From: Cryptomeria japonica
Lineage: Eukaryota; Streptophyta; Pinopsida; Cupressales; Cupressaceae
Reading direction: 5' to 3'
NCBI RefSeq assembly: GCF_030272615.1
Contig: NC_081408.1
Coordinates: forward strand, 763,541,173-763,605,172
DNA length: 64,000 bases
Below, in pieces: positions 57,285 through 64,000 of the stretch. Both the position numbers and the translations under genes were made by a program. The notes beneath the pieces were generated by a model, which saw only the letters and a program-made list of their open reading frames with translations, was not told the DNA's origin and searched no databases. Positions within the stretch are counted from its first letter, which is position 1. The number at the start of each line of letters is the position of its first letter.

Positions 57285-58027
57285 TGTAGCCACATAAAAA
57301 TTTATCCTCATAACCATCTTATTAATGAATTGGGTATCAATGTCTAAATCATTAAAATTCATTAATTTATTAAATCATTTTCATCAATTCTTTAAATCAT
57401 TTTCCTCCATTCTAATTATTAAAGGATTTCATTTATCTATTAATTTCATAAAGCACCTCCAACCTTTAGTCTCCATCCTTTTCAAAAAAACCCATGTCTC
57501 ATTTATCCCCTTTCACTCTACCAATTTCATCCACTTAAAGAATGTGGGACAAATGCTCATCCATAACTACCTCCTTTATCCCACATTCATCCCTCAACGT
57601 GTTTTTCCTATGAGGATACCTATAAATTGGTTCGCCCCTCTCATATTGAGCTCTCTCGATTATTGAAATCTTGGTGTCATAATGTTGTTTTGTTTACTTG
57701 CATTTCAACTCTTTTTCCTTGCACTTTAGTTCATCACCTCTTTGATTTATTATCTCTAGGGCATTTCATTATGTTTGATGTCTTTCACATCCACCCATCA
57801 TATCTCCTTGTTCATGTGCTTCTGAGAGCACCCATACTGCAAACACAAGATCTTGATTTGGTAGGATAACAATGGAGACAAATCCTTGATAAGATGCATG
57901 TGTGTGTGTTTGTTTTCTTTTGTTTTCTAGTTTTGCATGTATGTTCTTGCAGGTACTCTATTGAGGATGTTGGAAATAATCTGGATCTTAATCTAATAAG
58001 ATCTCAACCATTTTTCCTCCATCTTCA
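57285..58027 (+). mobile_element. Solo LTR with TSD GCTAG in the LINE RNase H
   Basis: 743 bp, starts TGTAGCCACATAAAA and ends CTCCATCTTCA, flanked by GCTAG at 57280-57284 and 58028-58032. Removing it and one GCTAG joins the RNase H reading at ...AALLA/VKIEK without a frame change. A TATA-like CCTATAAATTGG is near 57620. Start and length resemble the solo LTR at 13773-14522. Confidence 0.88.
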
Positions 58028-58250
58028 GCTAGAAGTGCAGCTTTCACTTCCACCTCATTGTTGGATCATGCACCTAGTCATTAGCAAGCATTGGTTGTAG
58101 CTCTATCGTAGCAATCCCTCTCTATACATCTAGCACTCGAGGTTCAGGATTACCTCTAGCCGCACCATCGAAATTTATCTTTATTCAACCTTCTTCTAAA
58201 GGGGTCCATCTAACTTGCCTTGTTGTCTCTTGAGGAGGATTAACCCCCGG
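58028..58250 (-). pseudogene. LINE RNase H, first (N-terminal) piece
   Basis: Minus-strand reading WTPLEEG-stop-IKINFDGAARGNPEP (58155-58205) and NNEVEVKAALLA (58030-58065). The INFDGAARGNP motif carries the first catalytic Asp of RNase H. A TGA replaces Trp just before it. Sequence between the two motifs is decayed. The LINE upstream of about 58250 is missing or unrecognisable. Confidence 0.88.
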
Positions 58251-59216
58251 AAGCCCATTAATGGGCCTATTTTTTCTTAGTTTATTATTATCTTAGTTTT
58301 CATCTATTATGATAGTGTTATTTACTCATTGTATAGAATTAATTATTTATATAAAATTATATATAGAATACATGATCATTGTTGCCCAACATTCTTATGG
58401 TTTGTAGAAAAGAGGTTTACATCAGGGCCATTCTCAAACTAAGATTCAAAGAAAAATTTGCTAAGTAGAAAACTCACAAGAGGAATGAGGTACAAGAGGT
58501 TGGAGGATATTTAGTGACCTCTTGTTAATCACTAGCAATAGGGTTATTTGATAGTTTTAGTGACAAAACTACTTGCACCAAATTGGACAAAGTCAAAGTA
58601 CAACTTCTAGTGACGATGGCAGTTTACCATGCTATAAGAGATTGAGTGGAAATGGTCAATAATAATGGCTACAATTGAGAACATTTTGAACATTCCCTTG
58701 CTAAGTTTGAAAGGAGGGAAATATGGAAAATATTGATTTTGTAAATAGTTGTATAGGAGAGTAGTTGGCTATAGAGATACTCTAACTACTAGACTACTTG
58801 GAAGTGTGGTTAGGCAGTAATAAGTTCTCATATGTAGGTGATCATTTGTAGAATGATCCAAATAGCAATATGTAGACCTAAAAGTATGCATAGGCATATG
58901 ATTATTTTTTTTAGTTCATGTGATTTTTTTTCTCTCCATGTTCACACTAGGGGGATTTTAGGAGTTAGTATTCACATGGGTTAAGATTGTGTGAATGAGT
59001 GAGGTAAAGTGATTTGTAATAACAACTCACATATTTATTATACGGTTGTTGCGTCCTTAGTTTTGTTAGTGTGTTAAAAAAATATGTGTGAAGAATTGAA
59101 TTAATGTGCATTTGTACTACAAGTTGTTAGACCAACTCATCCATATATAGGAGTATTTCTAGGAGATATAATAGTTGTCCTATTATATATAATATAAAAA
59201 ATATTATAAATATTTA
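58251..59216. other. No gene seen
   Basis: AT-rich sequence between the LINE remnant and the next LTR. Short microsatellite-like TATA runs near 59180-59215. No recognisable coding content. Confidence 0.4.
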
Positions 59217-59971
59217 TGATGCAGGAGCATCCTCGGTTCTTGGCAATCTTGCATCAACCAAAAACATTTCGTTTCTATTAGTTTTATGTTTCAGTATTTC
59301 TTTCTACATTTTCTTGCATTGGCTCACTAGATCTTGCGGAGCTGGATTTTTCTTGAGGATATGATCATCTTCCTTATTCCTAAACCACAGAGCATTTGGA
59401 TCATCTACCGACAAGTTATCGATTTTAGATTCTGAGATAGTTTTCTGGCACTAGAACCGCTTGGACCTATTTGCATTGGTGAATCTCATGGATCCCTTCT
59501 GTAGCTTGCGGAGCCCAATTCATTGATTCTGATGTTCCTTGGCATGCGTTTGACCTTCCCTTTGATATGCACTTCATCCTTTGGATTTTCTAGAGGAATC
59601 TCTTTAGTGGAGGCCAACCTGGTGTTTTACACATTTAATCTTGTTCTTCGGTATTTGATCCCTCTTGGGCCGACTGGATCTCCTTGGACCATATAAATCA
59701 ATGTAATTAAGCATCATAATTCAATAAGATAGAACATAAAAGATATATCCTAAGATTCAGAGGTCCAGAGTTGACCGATTTTGTAACTGAGCATGTATGT
59801 AGTAGGTCAATGAGTTGAGTCTTGTAACTCGGATGTTACCAGTTATCTGTAATCAGTTTTCATGATCTAATTCATTTAGTTATGCATTACATCCATCATA
59901 TCCTCTTGTTTTCACTGTGTTTGCTCGTGTTGCCTGGTCTGGATTGATCTCCTTGAGGTCCCTCCCAAACA
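59217..59971 (+). repeat. Probable 5' LTR of the right-end gypsy element
   Basis: Starts TGATGCAGGAGCATCC and a CA end (CCTCCCAAACA) lies 14 bases before the primer-binding site. The left edge is chosen by similarity to the TGGTGCAGG starts in this window. The matching 3' LTR lies outside the window, so neither edge is confirmed. Confidence 0.55.
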
Positions 59972-59985
59972 ATGATTGAACTAAG

Positions 59986-59996
59986 TGGTATCAGAG
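59986..59996 (+). promoter_or_regulatory. Primer-binding site, initiator Met tRNA type
   Basis: TGGTATCAGAG upstream of gag, the same primer word as at 17805. Confidence 0.8.
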
Positions 59997-60086
59997 TGAG
60001 ATTTCATTTTGGAGATTGTGTTGTCTTGGAAAAAAATTTGTGGGGTGGCGGGTTGTGGATCTGACCTGCAACTGCAGAGGACTAGC

Positions 60087-61170
60087 ATGAAGATGGCGCG
60101 AAGAGGAAATAGGAATGGTGGAGCACGTGGGAATGCAGAACTTGTTGTGATGGAAACATTGAAAGGAATCCCAGCTCAGCTGGAAGCCTTTGAGATATCC
60201 CAGAGAAGAGGTTGACCTATTGAAGGTGTGAGTGAAGATGAAGAAGAAGAAGCACCAGCAGAACAAGTAGCAAATCCACCGCTGATCGATCCAAATGAAG
60301 AGAGGTTCTTGAGGGGTTTGAGTAGGGTGAACACTAAACCATATTTTACCCCAATGGAGTATGATGGAAAGTTGGATTCGGATGAATTGATGGATTGGAT
60401 CTCGAAGATGGAGAAGTATTTTGATTTTGAGAACACCGTAGAAGAAAGGAAGGTGAAATATGCCTGTACCTAGTTGAAAGGTCATGCATCTCTTTGGTGG
60501 GAACATTTGTAGGCTGATAGACAGAGAAGAGGTAAAGAGAATATCAAATCATGGGAGCAGATGGTTTCTAAGTTAAAATACAAAGTTTATGTCAACTGAT
60601 TATCAAGTAAATCTATTCTGGAAGTTGCAGAACTTGAAGCAGAAAGAATCTAGTGTGAAAGAATATATCAAAGCATTCTACAAGTTGAATAACAAATCTG
60701 GACATGTTGATGATGAGGTTGAACAAGTTGCAAGATATTTGAATGGATTGCAGATGTCTATACAGGATAAACTCAGTTTGATCAAGTTGCAAAGTGTCGA
60801 AGAATCATACCAATATGCATTGAAAGCATAAGACAAATCAAAACAAGGACAAGGAAGTAAGAAAATATGGCAATTCATACCAGAAGGATGACAAAAATTT
60901 CCACCAGAGAAGAGAACCTGATGGCTACCAAAGTGAGGGTTTTGGAAAAGATGATAGAATACAAGACAAGAGAGTGTTTAGAGGTACTTTCTATAAGTGT
61001 GGAGGAGAAGGACATTGTGCTTTCGAATGTAAGAAGATAGAGAACACTGGGAGAATAGCATTGGTAGAAGAAAGCCCCACCGGATCAGCTAACAAACCAA
61101 AAGATGGAGAATTGTTGATGATGAGGAGAGCTTTGTGTCATACCAGAGAGGATGAAGAGCCCTTGTAGAG
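60087..61170 (+). pseudogene. gag: gag of the right-end gypsy element
   Basis: ATG at 60087 begins MKMARRGNRNGG. A TGA at 60213 interrupts, then an acidic stretch (SEDEEEEAP), the capsid entry KPYFTPMEYDGKLDSDELMDW (seen as KPYFTPMEYDG and DELMDWISKME, 60340-60410), and LKGHASLWWEH (about 60475-60510). A frame change near 60585 leads to VKEYIKAFYKLN and YLNGLQMSIQDKL. Another leads to the zinc knuckle at about 60985-61030, F-Y-K-C-G-G-E-G-H-x4-C, in which the first Cys is replaced by Phe. Stops and frameshifts make it non-functional. Confidence 0.88.
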
Positions 61171-61960
61171 GCGAAATTTTTTCAAGACCAAATGTAACGT
61201 ATCAGGTAAGTCATGTAAAGTAGTTATTGGTAGTGGTAGTTCGAATAATCTTGTTTTAGAAGAAATGGTGAATACATTGAAGTTGAAAAGATTGAAACAC
61301 CCTAAGCCTTATCAGATATGATGGATTCAGGATGATCATAAGTTGTAAGTAAGTGATCAGTGTTTGGTGAAATTGAAAATTGGGAATTATCATGATGAAT
61401 TTTTGTGTGATATTATGCATGTGGATATTTGTCACCTTTTGTTGGCTAGACCTTGGCAGTTTGATAGACAGGCAATACATGGTGGGAGAAAGAACATATA
61501 CACTATTGTGGCGAATGGGATGAAGCAAACCTTATTACCCTTGGAGGAGCCCCTAAAGAGTGAAGTATGTACAAATGCTAGAATATGTTTGGTGGATGGA
61601 AGGAAATTATAGGATGGGATGAGAAGTGAAAATGTGTTTTTTGCCTTAGTTCCTAAGAAGGTTGAGAACCTGGAACATGAAGAAGAACAATCGGAGGAGA
61701 TAAAGGAGTTGCTGATAGAGTATGAAGACATCATTTTAGATAATGCACCTAACGGAATACCACCTGTGAGGAGTATCAGTTATTGCATGGACCCGATTCC
61801 CAGAGCAAGTTTGCCTAACAAAGATGCACACCAGATGACACTGGTAGAGAGTGAGGAGTTGAATAGACAAGTGCACGATTGTTGAAGAAAAGTTTGATCA
61901 GAGAAAGTTTGAGTCCTTGTGCAGTACCAGCAGTGTTAGCACCTAAGAAGAATGGATAAT
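61171..61960 (+). pseudogene. Protease and linker of the right-end gypsy element
   Basis: The active site reads V-V-I-G-S-G-S-S with Gly (codon at 61229-61231) where the family has the catalytic Asp, so the protease is dead at its key residue. CHLLLARPWQFDRQA follows at 61430-61470. The linker toward RT (61619-61885) has EEQSEEIKELLIEYED and NGIPPVRSI, normal for plant gypsy pol. A frameshift near 61885 precedes RT. Confidence 0.85.
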
Positions 61961-62652
61961 GGAGAATGTGTACTGATTCCAAAGAAATAAACAAGATCAC
62001 AGTGAAGTACCAGTTTCCTTTACCTAGAATGGATGACATAATGGATTGTTTGAGTGGAGCCAAATACTACACAAAGATAGACCTGAAGAGTGGATATCAT
62101 TATATCAGAATTAGAGAAGGAGATGAGTGGAAGACATCATTCAAAACTAATGAAGGATTGTATGAATGGTTGGTGATGCCTTTTGGGTTGATTAATGCAC
62201 CAAACACTTTCACGAGGTTGATGAATGAGGTATTGAATAATTTCTTGGGTAAGTTTGTTATTGTATATTTGGATGACATTCTGATTTTCAATAAGATAAA
62301 AGAGGAGCATTTGTTGCATTTGAGACAAGTTTTGCAGAGGTTAGGAGAAGAGAAGTTACTGATTAATATAAAAAAGTGTCGTTTCATGAAAGAAGAGTTA
62401 GTCTATTTGGGATTTGTGATATCTACGGATGGATTGAAGATGGACCTTGAGAAGGTGAAAGAAATTGTTGAATGGCCTACACCAAAAAGGATTGGAGAGG
62501 TTAGATCATTTCATGGATTGGCTAGTTTCTACCGAAAGTTTATTAGAAATTTCAGTTCAGTTTGTAGTCCTATGACTAAGACAATGAGAGAGATAGGAAA
62601 GAATTCAAGTGGACAACAAAGTATTATCTTTACTAAAGCAGAAGGTTACTGA
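61961..62652 (+). pseudogene. pol: Reverse transcriptase of the right-end gypsy element
   Basis: A 228-codon open piece holds [28 protein letters not shown] (62070-62112), [23 protein letters not shown] with YLDD at 62266-62277, [16 protein letters not shown] and [19 protein letters not shown] (62500-62560). All core RT motifs are intact here. The upstream RT part with SPCAVPAVLAPKKNG (61912-61955) lies in the same frame after a TAA that replaces a Lys/Trp-region codon. A frameshift at about 62590-62610 separates it from RNase H. Confidence 0.92.
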
Positions 62653-62940
62653 GAAGTCTGTGTTATCTTTACCAGATTTCAACAAAGTATTTCAAGTGGA
62701 ATGTGATGCAAGTGGGAATGCAATTGGAGCAGTATTGAGTCAGGAAGGGAGAGTAGTAGCTTATTTCAGTAAAAAGTTGAACGATGCCAGGAGAAGATAT
62801 TCAATGTATGATTAGGAATTTTATGCCATTGTTCAAGCCTTGAAGAAGTGGAGACATTACCTTTGTGTTGAAGCATAGGAGTGGGAAGTCAAACAAAGTT
62901 GTTGATGCATTGAGTAGAAGGAGGAATCCACTGACAGAGA
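62609..62940 (+). pseudogene. RNase H of the right-end gypsy element, internally deleted
   Basis: [18 protein letters not shown] (62697-62750), [19 protein letters not shown] then TAG, then LKKWRHYL (about 62840-62862). The reading then jumps directly to LKHRSGKSNKVVDALSRR (62868-62920) in another frame. About 50 residues, including the TDHQAL-type motif seen intact in the other gypsy element (20785), are missing. Confidence 0.85.
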
Positions 62941-64000
62941 TGAGAGTGACAGTATTAGGATTTAAAGAGTTGAAGACCTTGTATGATGATGACCCAGATT
63001 TTGCAGAACCTTGGAAAGCATGTAGAGAACCAGTTATGGTGGACAGAAGTCAGTTTGTTAGATTATTTGATTCAGGATGGGATATTATTCAAAGGAGTTC
63101 ACTTGTGTATACCTAAGAGTTCTATGAGGGAGAATCTGATAAAGGATAAGCATAGTGGAAGATTAGCCGGACACTTTGGTGTTGATAAAACAGTAGCCTT
63201 GGTGAGTGAACATTACTTTTGGCCTTAGATTCATAAGGATATCAGGAAATTTGTGCAAAGTTGTAGATTTTGTCAACTTGCAAAAGGTAGTAGTCAGAAT
63301 GTGGGATTGTATAAGCCTTTGATAGTATCGGAGAGACCTTGGGAAGACATAAGCATCGATTTCATACTTGGATTACCTGAGGCACAAAGAGGAAATGATT
63401 CTATATTTGTGGCAGTGGATAGATTCTCGAAGATGGCTCATTTCATACCTTGTAAGAAGACATCAGATGTGCATGTAGTTGACTTATTTTTCAAGGAGGT
63501 AGTGAGATTACATGGATTACCTGAGAGCATAGTTTCAGACAAAGAGACTAAGTTTGTTGGTTATTTTTGGAGAACACTTTGGAAAAAGATAAAGACACAT
63601 TTGAAATTTAGTTCTACTTTTCACCCACACACTGATGAACAAACAGAGGTAGTAAAGTGGAGTTTGGGAAATTTGTTGAGATGCTTAGTTGGAGATAAAA
63701 TTGGAAGTTGGGATTTGATTCTTGCACAAGTAGAGTTTGCCTACAATAATCAGTGAAGAGGAGTACCAAAAGAACACCTTTTGAGATTGTTAAAGGAGCA
63801 CACCCTAGAGGTATATCATAATTGAGAGATATCAGTAATGAAGACAAGAGGAGTGCATAAGTAGAAGAGTTTGCAGATCACATGGTGGCCTTACATATTC
63901 AAGTTAAGAAGCACTTGGAGGATATGAACATCCATTATAAGGAGAAAGAAAATGAGAAGAGAAGACATAAGGAATTTGAAGTTAGCGATGAAGTGATGGT
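62941..64000 (+). pseudogene. int: Integrase of the right-end gypsy element, cut by the window edge
   Basis: The zinc region reads H-x-G-R-L-A-G-H-F-G-V-D-K-T with C-R-F-C-Q-L-A-K-G (63155-63290). The core then has IDFILGLPEAQRG (63358-63392), VAVDRFSKMAHFIPC, IVSDKETKFVG (63528-63560) and HTDEQTEVVKWSLGN (63627-63670), giving the D, D and E positions. Stops near 63228 and 63755 and a frameshift near 63113. The C-terminal module begins near 63920 and continues beyond 64000. Whether a chromodomain follows is not visible. Confidence 0.9.

Noticed and set aside
59991-60506. 171-codon minus-strand frame
   Set aside because: Antisense to gag, low-complexity (Phe/Ser/His-rich), and the plus strand has clear gag motifs.
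1-64000. tRNA, rRNA or microRNA genes
   Set aside because: No tRNA-like cloverleaf arms with A/B boxes and no rRNA words were recognised by eye. The initiator-tRNA-like words at 17805, 56223 and 59986 are retroelement primer sites.

Overview
The window looks like nuclear DNA of a large-genome seed plant, most likely a gymnosperm such as a conifer. It is AT-rich and contains almost no intact genes. It is packed with old, nested and broken LTR retrotransposons and LINEs, and the only host-type gene I recognise is a plant CYP71-clan cytochrome P450 pseudogene. No bacterial or organellar features, tRNA, rRNA or CRISPR were seen. The conifer assignment is inference from repeat style, not a sequence match.

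Layout. 0-5.1 kb: remains of a minus-strand Tat-like Ty3/gypsy element (integrase end) with a solo LTR (TSD TGTTG) in its last codons, then LTR-like DNA. 5.1-7.9 kb: a plus-strand decayed reading frame of unknown family. 9.4-9.7 kb: a cluster of ACTCGTACGAGT-type palindromes beside a minus-strand LTR and primer-binding site. 13.4-24.6 kb: a plus-strand Ty1/copia relic split by two later insertions, a ~750-bp solo LTR and a complete 7.9-kb chromovirus-type Ty3/gypsy element with two ~1.6-kb LTRs. Both insertions are flanked by GGTAC. 24.6-30.3 kb: AT-rich DNA without genes. 30.5-33.0 kb: a 5'-truncated LINE tail (zinc-knuckle remnant and RNase H, minus strand), a ~226-bp tandem repeat and an intact 225-codon ORF of unknown function. 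34-43.5 kb: two decayed minus-strand gypsy-type elements, one with a family of short repeats in its leader. 45.2-46.6 kb: another LTR. 47.1-47.9 kb: the P450 pseudogene. 49.0-50.2 kb: a decayed coding region with an AT-hook-like motif.

50.2-58.3 kb is the clearest structure. A single LINE RNase H domain is cut into three pieces by a solo LTR (TSD CATCT), a 5.8-kb LTR element (TSD GCTAG) that itself contains a 2.6-kb insertion (TSD CTTAG), and another solo LTR (TSD GCTAG). 59.2-64.0 kb: the 5' LTR, primer-binding site, gag and pol of another Ty3/gypsy element that runs off the window.

The parts therefore do not form a pathway. They are a layered record of retrotransposition, LTR-LTR recombination, internal deletion and point decay. 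The most useful observations are the order of insertion read from target-site duplications, repeated use of the same 5-bp target words, conserved blocks shared by different LTRs, and unexplained coding sequence downstream of both LINE RNase H domains.
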